Of a stretch of DNA of 64,000 bases, positions 10,954-20,379 are shown in pieces. The DNA comes from Tubulanus polymorphus (taxonomy: Eukaryota > Nemertea > Palaeonemertea > Tubulaniformes > Tubulanidae). Each line of letters opens with the position of its first letter. Positions within the stretch are counted from its first letter, which is position 1. Where the stretch lies: positions 4,738,916 through 4,802,915 of the forward strand of contig NC_134032.1 in the NCBI RefSeq assembly GCF_964204645.1, read 5' to 3'. A program made the translations under genes and the position numbers. A model generated the notes under the pieces. The model had not been told where the DNA came from, made no database searches, and saw nothing but the letters and a program-made list of their open reading frames with translations.

Positions 10954-11037
10954 TTATTAGGAAAAAAAAATACTTGTGGTGATGAGTGGTGTCTCGACCG
11001 CTCGACCTCTGATCTGAAAGCCTACTTTCCCTATTAC
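10945..11037 (-). repeat. repeated upstream module, copy B
   Basis: Same module as copy A (CTTGTGGTGATGAGTGGTGT, CTCGACCGCTCGACCTCTG, TGAAAGCCTACTTTCCC). It overlaps the start of the zinc-finger gene and marks the right limit of recognisable Polinton sequence. Confidence 0.7.
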
Positions 11038-11077
11038 TTACGGTTTATTGTTCAGTGTATTCTGTTTCAGCGAAACC

Positions 11078-11150
11078 TTTGTTGAAAACACATTATTATT
11101 CGAAAATGGAATTATTAAATTCATGGAATCAATTGTAAAGCTGAAAAAAG
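11078..11150 (+). repeat. unknown coding-like repeat, copy 1 of 3
   Basis: Matches, in reverse orientation, the repeats at 24,779-24,893 and 48,855-48,966. It can be read as FENGIIKF followed by VKLKKE. Only about 70 bases are retained here, right outside the Polinton. Confidence 0.6.
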
Positions 11151-12649
11151 AAAACGGTTATGCTTCGGTCAAATGAATGATAGATAATTTGTTACCTAGC
11201 AGTGCGGGTTTGCATAGAACGTGTGATTCAGCTGTTTGTTTCTGTTATCGGAAATTAAATCAACATCTACATCTAATGTATCTATTGATACGAAACGGTT
11301 TTAGGACCGTAGATTGATTGAAAGTTACGGAGAGGGAGGGGTAGCTCTATCGCATTAAAACATTATTGCTCAGTTATACATATGGCATTCATCCATTTAG
11401 CTCAAACAACAAACACACTTCTGCGCAGAAAAATACCAAGGCTATATATGCTTAATCATGTATTTTATTGATACAGACAATAAAATCGCTGTCCGCGTTT
11501 TGTCCCCTTGCTTAAGTCACGTTTGTTATCTAATACAAATTAATAATGGTCAGCAGAATTTAAGGGCTTTCACCGTTGAGTAGTAGCCTATCTGTCATGA
11601 GGCCTGATCATGCACATGTGTTATATTAGAAATACAATATAGCTTTTCAATTTTTTAAGCGAAACGTTGCTTTAAATATATTATTCGCCGCGTCTTGATT
11701 TTCTTGAGGGATTTCTCTTGATTGTTAAAACAATATCAAATCATCCTGTCTCAAAAAGTATGAAACCTAGAAATATGTAGCCAATTTGGAATTGGATGTA
11801 ATGTTCAAATTCAAAATTCAAATTCAAAGCCATTCGACCCTGTTTTCAAACATATCAGTGTTCTTTAAAACACTTGTTAAATATCGGAGGATTTTTAAGC
11901 CAAGCTTCAAACATTTCGATTCCTGAACTAAAATGATTATGTGACATGTAATTATCCAAGACTATGAATATGTTTTAGGTGACCGTTTAAGGTGTTCCTT
12001 TTATCCGAGGAGGATTTGTTTCAATCTCAATTTTAAGATATCAACAGATCACTATGAAAAGTAACGCTATCGAGTGATCGCTGGCAGATTTAGCAGTTAA
12101 AATCGCGACACGTGTTAAATGTTTGCATTGATACAGGCGATTAGAGAGACACATGGCATCCACTGCATATAAAACAGTAGATAGATTTCTGGAGATTTAA
12201 AGTTTGGATGCTCTGATGAACTCTATCAGCTGTTGGTTGGTTAAAGCATAGCAGTGCTAAATTTCTATGGTTATAGTACATTGCAGGTGACCCAAATGAT
12301 TCGCCTGCTGCCTGCATATTATAAACCTGGTACCTACGAGCATGGACTCTTTTAGATGGATGCCTGGACGTTATAGTACAGTGTTCATGACTATAGAACC
12401 GGGTGACCCGAATTCCCCACCTGACTGAAAATCTCACAGCGGAGGTAACTCGTATATCTTAGCTGCACACCGATCTCCTTGAAAGGTCAAAATGCTATTT
12501 TTGTGAAGAAGTACACGGGCCTCTCCATCTGATTTAACACTGGGTACATAAATATTTAACTAATACTTTTAAACAAGATTTCTTCAGAATAAAAACTACG
12601 TCCAAATATCTGGCTAAAGTACAGTACCCGCTCTGGGTACTTTTTCTGA
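11151..12649. other. non-coding interval
   Basis: Mixed-composition sequence without convincing coding or repeat structure. A 98-codon minus-strand frame at 12,141-12,437 lacks any domain and is not supported. Confidence 0.4.
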
Positions 12650-12699
12650 TTCTCACATTCGGCACAATATGGATCTTTTAGACTAACTAAAAACTCTCA

Positions 12700-13240
12700 A
12701 ACCTAATGGCCAAAAATTTATATGTTTCGACGCTATATCGATCCTTGTTCACAAATATACCATTGGAACCAACTCTCAATTTATTAAGAAGAAAACTCCC
12801 GGACTCCAATCTTGATCTCCCGGTTCCTGTAGATTGCTTACTTGAACTTTTGGAGCTCTGTACAACCAATCTATACTTCCAATGCCAAGACAAAATCTAT
12901 GAACAAATTTTCGGTTTCGCTATGGGCAACCCGTTATCCCCAATTTTGGCTAATCTTTTCCTTGAACATTTTGAATGCGAAATTCTTCCGAAATTACGCT
13001 GGCTCTAAACCTAACTTTTGGATTGGATGTGTTGATGACATTCTGTGCTTTAGTTTCTGATGATTTTGATCTTAACTCTTTTATTGACTTCATTCATCAA
13101 CTCTCAATATCCATCTTTGAAATTCACATTTGAATGGGAACAAAATGACCAAATCCCGTTTTTAGATGTTCTAATTCACAATAAATACTCTCATTTGTTT
13201 TTTTCAAGGCCTCTTTCTCCGTGCACTGCGGATTTGCGAT
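12700..13240 (+). pseudogene. Penelope reverse transcriptase fragment
   Basis: The region encoding motif A lies just before a frameshift at about 12,735 and continues as SLFTNIPLEPTLNLL. GFAMGNPLSPILANLFLE is the template-grip motif, and CVDDILCF at about 13,030 replaces the usual YxDD. IPFLDVLIHN follows at about 13,160. At least three frame changes occur (near 12,735, 13,008 and 13,060). It supplied cDNA synthesis from a nicked target in the original element. Confidence 0.8.
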
Positions 13241-13389
13241 GAAACCTTCCTTTCAGCTGAATTTGACCACATATCCAACTCTCTTAAAAAATTGGCTTAC
13301 CCTGATCACATTTTGAAAATCGCTATTTATAAGGCTAAACGTACTTTCTTTAATTCTAAACCTCCAGAAAATTTAAAAAAAACACATTT

Positions 13390-13864
13390 CAGAATTCATT
13401 GTAGTTCCGTATGTACCTGTTTTGGAAAAGTTTCGTCACTCTCTCCCTTTATTGGATAGACAAATCATTTTCACGTATGAAAACCAAATTAGCAAGACTT
13501 TGGTAAAAAAAAATCAATCTAAACCTTTGGACTGCGGAGTTTACAAAATTCCTCGTTTTGGCTGTGATAAAATGTACTTTGGAGAAACTGGTCGTGATTT
13601 AAAAACTCGAATTTCGGAACACAAAAAGGATATAATAAATCAAAACCGGCTAGTGGTGTAGCCAATCATGTTTGGAACACTGGTCATCGCTTTAATTTTG
13701 ATAAAGCCGAAATTATTTATACTTCCAGCAATTACACTAAACGCCACACAGTTGAGTCTGTCCTAATTACTCGTCACTCAGATAGTTCCAATTTAAATAA
13801 TGGCTTTTCTCCTCATAATTCCCTTCTTTCTAAGTATATTACTTCATGCCTTGCCAAACACTAA
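13390..13864 (+). pseudogene. Penelope GIY-YIG endonuclease domain
   Basis: CGVYKIPRFGCDKMYFGETG is the GIY-YIG core, with Arg in LKTRISEHKKD. After a frameshift near 13,650 the domain continues with ANHVWNTGHRF and a Glu in VESVL, ending at TAA 13862-13864. It is the nicking nuclease of Penelope-like elements. One frameshift disables it. Confidence 0.8.
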
Positions 13865-13945
13865 TTAGTTACTCACTCACCAATTTACTCAAATAACCTG
13901 TTCTCCTCTTTATATATACCCTTGTTTTTAGTCAATATCTCGCAC

Positions 13946-13976
13946 CTGACGATGGTCTCTAGTGTGAGATCGAAAC
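13946..13976 (+). ncRNA. hammerhead-like ribozyme core in Penelope tail
   Basis: CTGACGA (13,946-13,952), stem II GGTCTC/GAGATC (13,954-13,959 with 13,966-13,971, one G-U) with a six-base loop, then GAAAC (13,972-13,976). This fits the conserved hammerhead core, which Penelope-like elements are known to carry. I could not establish stems I and III, so activity is unproven. Confidence 0.45.
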
Positions 13977-14330
13977 GCCATTTTCTTACATTTTAGATTA
14001 TTTCAATAAATAATTCTCGATTTTAGATTTCTTTTAATTTTTAAATAGTGGTTTTTATCTTACATCTGATAATATCATCATTTTTTATGCATGTTGCTTG
14101 CTAAAAGTCACGAATTATGTCATCTTATATGTAGGTACGCAGCTTAGTAAAAGTCATAGATTATTCAAGATGAATATTGGGAAAGACAACACGGAAAATT
14201 TGAAATTTTTGAAACGATTTAAGCTTTTCAAAATCAGAATATTGAAGTATTTTATTAAATGTTGCTGTTAGCAAGGGGGACATTTACCTAGAGGAGATTT
14301 TTACCGGGGGATATTTACAGGGGTATTTTT

Positions 14331-14504
14331 CCGAAAATATTACAATTTTTGGAACTAAAATTTGTATTTCCGAGTAGTACTTACCCTTTCCTATGGTTTT
14401 TGCCAATATTTTCTAAATTTGGATTTATCGCCAATGGTTTTTCTATACGACCCGGCCCTGCGGTATTATATTTAGCCACCGGCGAAATCCGCCATCTTTT
14501 TACG
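14331..14504 (+). repeat. DIRS left inverted terminal repeat
   Basis: From about 14,368 to 14,504 it is the reverse complement of 20,243-20,379, with few differences. The outermost 36 bases (14,331-14,366) are unique to this end and reappear, complementary, in the internal region at 14,558-14,616. Confidence 0.85.
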
Positions 14505-14557
14505 TCATAGCAGACCAAAAAAAAACAGCTATGCGGGGCAGGTGGGCGGGATTCCCA

Positions 14558-14655
14558 CCATAGGAAAGGGTAAGTACTACTCGGAAATACAAATTTTAGT
14601 TCCAAAAATTGTAATATTTCCGTCGAGTACTGTACCCTTTCCTATGGTTTTTGCT
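14558..14655. repeat. DIRS internal complementary region
   Basis: 14,558-14,616 is complementary to the outer left end (14,336-14,396). The adjoining 14,611-14,655 is complementary to the outer right end (20,339-20,379). The region thus equals a joined right-end/left-end junction, which is what the DIRS model needs as a template to rebuild element ends. Confidence 0.85.
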
Positions 14656-14910
14656 AGACTAGCCTAGCACAAGGATGGTGGGAAAGGTAGATAGAAAAAC
14701 CACCGCTCAAACGCAAGGTAAGAGGGAAAAAGAGAGCACTTACCCAAGCACGGAATGGAGCACTGTAGCACAGGGAAGACCGGTTGGCCACAGTGAGTCC
14801 GTCTAGCTCAGGGCCCCCCAGAATTTTGCGAAATTAATACTTGCAGATATGAGCCCAAACTATGTACAAGGATACACCTCCTGTGATCCTGATAATGCAA
14901 CATAAATATT

Positions 14911-16797
14911 CTACACTAAAGGGTCCGATCGGAAAGAACGGACACCTTGAGCAATGACAACAGGACCAAGTGAAGCTAATGAGCCTAACTGGCCTGAAAC
15001 ATCCCGTAAATAAAATGACGTGAATGTCGACGGTGAATTCCAAATGGCGGCCCGACAGACTTCCTCCAACGGAGCACCCGAAAAGGCTGTGCAGGAAGTA
15101 GCTATAGACCTCACTTGATGAGAAACCACTCCCTCCGAGGAAAGATTCTCCTTCAATAAAATGTCCTTGATCAGTGAAGAGACCCATCGGGCCACTGTGT
15201 CCCGCGAAATATACCCCTTTAGGTGATCCAGCAGCGGAATAAATAACCGCTCCCGTGAACCCCTCCGTGAAGCAGAGCGATCTAAATAGAAACACAACGC
15301 CCGCACAGGACATAAAGTCCTGTCCGGGATGCCCGGTTCCACTCGATGTTTTAGGGCTTCAATTCAACATTGACGCCCAACCGAGCCTGGTCGTTGGTTC
15401 TTTGCCAAAAATTCCAAAGCAGGCCGCAGCGAAACAAATTCATTCGCTGGCCCAAAGACAATATGACCTTGTCGGACTGAAAGCGCATGAATCTCAGAGC
15501 GACGGGCCGAGCAAGCCAAGAACAGCAAAAATACAGTCTTTTTTGACAAATTTGCAAATGACGCTGCCGAAAGAGGTTCAAATGGAGCCTCCATTAACTT
15601 CTTCAAAATTACAGACAGATCCCACGGTGGAACTGTCCTTGTTACCCGAGGCCGGGAAATAGAAAACCCTGCAACCAGCTGGGATATCCGATGATCCCCT
15701 GCTACATTTGGCCATCCAGAAGCACGCAATGTATGAGAAATCGCGGAGCGGTAACCTTTAATAGTTATGACCTGCAAACCTTTTACTACAAATAGGTGCA
15801 GTAAAAAATCTGCCAATTGAGCTACAGAGGGTGAGCATGGATCAATTTCCCCTGCAGCACACCAATCCGCAAAATGACTCCATTTGGCATCGTAAATGGT
15901 ACTTGTTGATGGCCGCTTAGATCCTGCGATAAAGGAGGCAGCCTGTTCTGAAAAGCCTGAAGCTGACAAGGATCGCTGGACAATGGCCAGGCGAGCAGAT
16001 TTAACCACTGGCTGTTTGGATGATGCCGAAAGTTCCCCTGAGACAGAAGCGATGGGAAATTCGGAAGAATCCTGGGGTTGTCGCACAGTAGGTTGAGAAG
16101 TGGTAGGAACCATTTCTGAGCCGGCCAACATGGTGCTACCAGAACTATGTTGCATTTGACTGATCTCTCTATTTGATCCAGTAAGCGCGGCAGGACTGGT
16201 GTGGGCGGGAACGCATACGCATGCATCCCCGACCAGTCCAGAGAGAAGGCATCGACCCCCCCACGCTTCCGCATCTGGAAACGGGGACACAAACAGAGGA
16301 CACCTCCGATTGAACCGGGTGGCAAACAAATCCAGCAGCGGATTGCCAAAAATGCCCCGAACCCGATCGGCTACTTCTTGGTGGAGAACCCATTCTGTCG
16401 CAATAGCCTGACCTCGACGAGACAGAGCATCGGCCATCACGTTCCTTTTCCCTGCTAAATGTGCCACAGTCAGGGACACGCCCTTTGTCTGGCACCAAAG
16501 AAGAATTTTGGCCGACAGACCTGTGAGGGTTTCTGAGTGAGTGCCCCCTTGGTTCTGAAGGTAAGCCCTCACTGCTGAATTGTCTGTGGCTAACCAAACG
16601 TGGTGGCCCTCCACTCTCCTGTGAAAGAACTTCAGGGCCTTCCACACGGCCAGCATTTCTAGGAAATTTATGTGGTTGGTGGCCTCGTAGCGAGACCATC
16701 TCCCGGCTTTGACTCGGTTCTCCAGATGTGCCCCCCATCCTTGGTGACTGGCATCCATGAATACACGAACTGGAGCCTCTAACAGGGCTAGTGACAC
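14911..16797 (-). pseudogene. DIRS RNase H and tyrosine recombinase, single in-frame TGA
   Basis: One frame of about 629 codons, interrupted only by TGA at 15364-15366. The N-terminal RNase H shows VFMDASHQGWGAHL, NFLEMLAVWKAL and LATDNSAVRAYL. The linker is Ser/Gln-rich. The recombinase begins near YDAKWSHFADWC; the first catalytic Arg is in ACSARRSEIHAL, the H-x-x-R box is HQVRSIATS after the stop, and the nucleophile Tyr is probably in FTSFYLRD. It would insert the circular DNA intermediate by recombination. The frame opens before the first ATG, and the frame change relative to the RT occurs near 16,850. Confidence 0.85.
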
Positions 16798-16849
16798 CCC
16801 GAGCCGAAGATTCGTAGTTGCCGCCCACCACTGAAGATCCGGACTTACA

Positions 16850-17965
16850 TCAGTTGCCCTTCGACTGAGACCAGAAGCCCTTCCAATATTGTTGCAAGCG
16901 CCTGCTTCTGAGGCGGCCTAAGGGCACCACCAGACCCATGGAGCTGATGGAGCCTAGAAGCCGTGACCAGTAACGAGCTGTTCTCGGGGTTGTGGACACT
17001 CCCGCTACAGCTTCTTGAAGTTTGGCTACTCGAACCATAGACGGAAAGACTTTGCCGATTCGGAGATCGAAGTCCATGCCCAGATAAGTGATCTGTTGGG
17101 CCGGCGTCAACTGAGATTTTTCCCTGTTTACGCGGAACCCTAGCTGATGGACTAAGTACAAGACTGAGGTCATTGCCTCCCGACATTCCTGAGCCGAATT
17201 CGCGACTATTAACCAGTCGTCGAGGTAAACGAACAGTCGAACACCCCTTGACTGAAGTACCTTCTGAACTGACTTGACCAACTTGGTGAAAACCCACGGG
17301 GCCGTACTGAGGACAAATGGAAGAGACCTGAATTGGAACTGGCGGCCTTTCCACTTTATCCTGAGAAATCGCCGGGATCTTGGGTGAATTGGAACCTGAA
17401 AGTAAGCATCTTTCAGGTCCAATGAAGCCGCCCATTGACCCGGACGGAGCCCTTGAATCACGTCCTTGGGCTTGGTCATCCGGAACCTTGGAATGTCTAG
17501 GTGCCGATTGAGGGATGACAGATCTATTACTGTCCGTTGACCCCCTGTGGCCTTTGGTACCATGAATATTCGAGAAAACCAGCTGGGAGAAGTTTCGTTG
17601 CAAACTGGTTCTATCGCTCCCTTCTCTGCCAGTTCCTTGAGAGCCGGAGAGATTAAGGCCTCCTGACCTGGTTTTGGCCGCATGTCGGGAGGTGACCTCA
17701 TCAGGCGCGGTCGCCTTAGGAAACGGAGACGGTAGCCACGAGAGACGACCCGGGAGGGCCAACCGTCTCCAAAGAGGTCGGACCAGTGGGTTGCTGCCTG
17801 CTGCAGACAACCTCCCACTGGTCCCAAGAATTCATTTCGAGTTTTTCCGAAAGGAAGAGCCCCTTTTTGGAGCCTTCCCCTTGCCTCGATACGAACCGGA
17901 ACTGTTACGACCGGACGAGGCTTGACACGATTGTTTAAGTTGCGCGCTAGTTCTCCAACCGGCAT
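16850..17965 (-). CDS. DIRS reverse transcriptase
   Basis: Open for 371 codons from 17,965 with all core motifs: VPKATGGQRTVIDLSSLN, WAASLDLKDAYFQVPI (motif A Asp), FRSLPFVLSTAPWVFTK and the catalytic VYLDDWLI. It overlaps the C-terminus of gag by 134 bases in another frame, as is common in DIRS elements, which suggests frameshifting or reinitiation for translation. The stop at 16,850 lies just before the RNase H frame; a one-base change would join them, so this may be decay or an original overlap. Confidence 0.85.
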   Translation of the reverse strand: MPVGELARNLNNRVKPRPVVTVPVRIEARGRLQKGALPFGKTRNEFLGPVGGCLQQAATHWSDLFGDGWPSRVVSRGYRLRFLRRPRLMRSPPDMRPKPGQEALISPALKELAEKGAIEPVCNETSPSWFSRIFMVPKATGGQRTVIDLSSLNRHLDIPRFRMTKPKDVIQGLRPGQWAASLDLKDAYFQVPIHPRSRRFLRIKWKGRQFQFRSLPFVLSTAPWVFTKLVKSVQKVLQSRGVRLFVYLDDWLIVANSAQECREAMTSVLYLVHQLGFRVNREKSQLTPAQQITYLGMDFDLRIGKVFPSMVRVAKLQEAVAGVSTTPRTARYWSRLLGSISSMGLVVPLGRLRSRRLQQYWKGFWSQSKGN

Positions 17966-20041
17966 CCGAAGCCGCCTGAGAAAGCGCTGAAGTTTGAGAT
18001 GGTCCTGTTTGCGTCCGTGCCGAACCTTGCGCCGCTGGCGTCGGACCAGAACGCTTTTTCCACGGAGTTCGGGGGTTGGACTTGGCCTGAACCTCCCGAA
18101 TCTTCCTCAGCTCTGCGGAAACCGGAGCGCACCAACCGGAGAAGAGACGTGAAGACGTCCCCAATGGGGCTCTCAGCAAAGCATTGGACACCATATCCGG
18201 TAGACGAGTTTTGGAACTGGAGTCCATCACTGACTGACGGGAGGCTAACACCAGATTAGCCTGACCCCGAACCGACAACGGAATTACATGCGAAACAGAC
18301 CGAGCCAAAGATTGGATAATCCGGTCCATTCCCTCCAGTTTTAGGGCAACTGAATCTGGGTCGGAGCCCGCATGAACCGCGTCGTGAGTCTCGCGAAGCT
18401 CACCCGTCAACACCTTAAGTGCCATATCTTGAAACGAACCAACCCTGGTAAGATTGTCCAGGATTGACGTCATGGCCACCAAACCGGACTTAGGCAAACG
18501 AATACCCGACTGTGCTGTAACAGTATCCGGGCTGATCAAAGTATAATCAGCATCCAGGCAGTTATGACTGTGATCCACAGCACCTGGAGTTGCGTAATAC
18601 GCCGAGCGAAATGCGCCTATAGGTGGATCGGTTGAACTGAAATATTTCCAAGATTTCATTCCCCGTTCTGGAGGGGGAAATTAAAATGTTCCAGGCCGAC
18701 ATTCACCCCATAATTGCGTATCCAATCGAGCCCATTCTCTCGAAACCGCTGACGATTCCCGTAAAACGTTAAGATCGGAGTCCGGAGGGCGATAAGCTTC
18801 CATTGACTCACCGACCAGAGGAGCTGCTGTGGGCTTAGCGCGAGTTGCCCCGTGCTTGACAAAGAACTCACTTATCATCGCTCTAAATGGCATGTCCCCC
18901 GCTGGTTCGGATAAAACTGAACGGGACGGAGATACATTGCGAGCCAGGGAAGCCACCATCGTCTGGGGCAACCCACAATTGCTTGCGACAGGAACGACCC
19001 CAGAAGGAATTGCCGCTTCTGGGACCGGATCCTCATTGAAATCAGACCCTACCGCAGCATCATGAGTGGGCTGGCGAACTTCTAACCGAACAATCAGGAA
19101 TAGGCTTACCTGTTGTAGAAGTTGCAGCGACTTGTTGCGACGAAGATAACAAGTTTTAAATTTTCTCCTCAAATACATGGAAATCCTTCTGAGTCAGGTA
19201 TTTTCCAGTATCCCGACGATCATGCCGACTTCGGTGACGGTCCCTCGAACGGGATCGCGACCTACTAGAAGGATCGCTTTCATCGCTAACCGACGTCGAC
19301 GAACGATGAGAAGACCGACGGCGAAACTTCCGACAATAACGATCGTAGTCCCTCTCGCGATCAAACCTTGATCTGCGAGAAGGAGATCTTGCTCGTTTAT
19401 TACGCTCACGGCGTCTAAATCTAGTGGGAGAGCGAGCTCTATCCCCGGAGCGACGATCAGAATCAGACGATGAACGTACCGGATGTTTTGAACCGGACGG
19501 CGTCTGGACCGGACCGGTGGCCGAACCGGACCGATGCCCGACCCGGACCGGACCGGTACCGACCGAACCGGTGCGGGCCGTTCGCGACTACCGCGGCGCG
19601 CGCTCGGTTCCGAACATGTTGTCTGAACCGGCCGAACCGGCCGAACCGGTGAACGACCAGAGAGCGGTGAATGACCGGAGACCGGTGCCGGTGAACTAGC
19701 GTTCCTCCCCGGTGAACGGAGTTGGGAAGCCGATCGTACCTGGACGACCGGCGACCGCTCCGCTTTACGATAAGAAACAGGATTAGAAACGTCGGTTGGC
19801 ACATCGGCCGAAACCGACGAATCCCTGCTAACTCGACGACGATCTCTTAGTTTAAGAGCCTTATCGGCCCGAAGCCAAAGGTCCTCGGACCACACGACGC
19901 AAATCTTGCAAGGATTGCTCCTTGCACATATTTGACCGGATTTGCGCCTGCACGACGCACATTGTCGTGGTTGTCCCAGGCGCCAAACAAATGCCCGCAT
20001 CCCTCCCCGCCACGATGCTGACCCTTAGGAGGGGGTGGCAT
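17832..20041 (-). pseudogene. DIRS gag-like protein, frameshift plus two stops
   Basis: ATG 20,039-20,041 (MPPPPKGQ) leads into GCGHLFGAWDNHD. A frameshift near 19,965 continues into a cysteine-rich CASCRRKSGQICARSNPCKI, a zinc-finger-like nucleic-acid-binding segment. A long Arg/Ser/Pro-rich region follows, encoded by repetitive CCGGACCGG-type DNA (about 19,490-19,710). TGA at 19194-19196 and TAA at 18681-18683 break the frame, which then runs to 17,832 with a basic Gly/Ser/Lys tail. It would be the structural or RNA-binding protein of the element. Confidence 0.7.
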
Positions 20042-20242
20042 AATTATCCTGTTACAAATCAAAACAATTCAATTCAATCAAATTATATTTGTAAATAAAA
20101 TTCTTACGGAAAAAAAGAAACCAGGGATAACCCCCAAACCGAACGGACTCACCGTTATGAGAGTGAAAACTCCCTAATATCCTAATTCCCAGATTTTTAC
20201 GGCGAAAAAATCCAACGCGTTCTACTGCGAGAACGCCAAGAA

Positions 20243-20379
20243 AAAAGATGGCGGATTTCGCCGGTGGCTAAATGCAATACCGCAGGGCCGGGTCGTATAG
20301 AAAAACCATTGGCGATAAATTCAAATTTAGAAAATATTGGCAAAAACCATCGGAAAGGGTACAGTACTCGACGGAAATA
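20243..20379 (-). repeat. DIRS right inverted terminal repeat
   Basis: Reverse complement of the left repeat, including CCGCAGGGCCGGGTCGTAT. The outer end CAGTACTCGACGGAAATA is matched in the internal complementary region. Confidence 0.85.

Larger units (their letters stand above)
1..11038. mobile_element. Polinton/Maverick (adintovirus-like) element, decayed, left end outside window
   Basis: A markedly AT-rich block holding the genes expected of a Polinton: double jelly-roll capsid protein, retrovirus-like integrase with chromodomain, FtsK/A32-type packaging ATPase, protein-primed family B DNA polymerase and several small membrane proteins. Plus-strand genes run from 1 to 7,529 and minus-strand genes from 7,545 to 10,953. 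Most genes have stops or frameshifts, and both capsid and polymerase look cut short, so the copy is dead. I see no cysteine protease gene and no terminal inverted repeat. The right boundary near 11,038 is set by the end of a repeated module and a change in base composition. The left end lies before base 1. Confidence 0.85.
12650..14080 (+). mobile_element. Penelope-like retroelement, 5'-truncated and frameshifted
   Basis: Contains the reverse transcriptase C-terminal half followed by a GIY-YIG endonuclease, the defining order of Penelope-like elements. The 3' tail has a hammerhead-like core at 13,946-13,976 and ends near TAAATAGTGGTTTTTATCTT, similar to a tail at about 50,950. Multiple frameshifts mean it is inactive. 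The 5' part is absent. Confidence 0.85.
14331..20379 (-). mobile_element. DIRS-like tyrosine-recombinase retrotransposon, near full length
   Basis: About 6.05 kb, much more GC-rich than its surroundings. From right to left it has gag, reverse transcriptase, RNase H and tyrosine recombinase. Inverted terminal repeats (left to 14,504; right 20,243-20,379) and an internal complementary region (14,558-14,655) have the DIRS layout used for circular replication. It has no integrase and no target duplication. Coding lesions are few (one frameshift and two stops in gag, one stop in the recombinase, and a frame change between RT and RNase H), so insertion is fairly recent. Confidence 0.9.

Noticed and set aside
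12141-12437. 98-codon minus-strand gene
   Set aside because: No domain, splice context or repeat support.
19424-19804. Plus- and minus-strand frames over GC-rich DNA in the DIRS element
   Set aside because: They are shadows of the gag frame in CCGGACCGG repeats.
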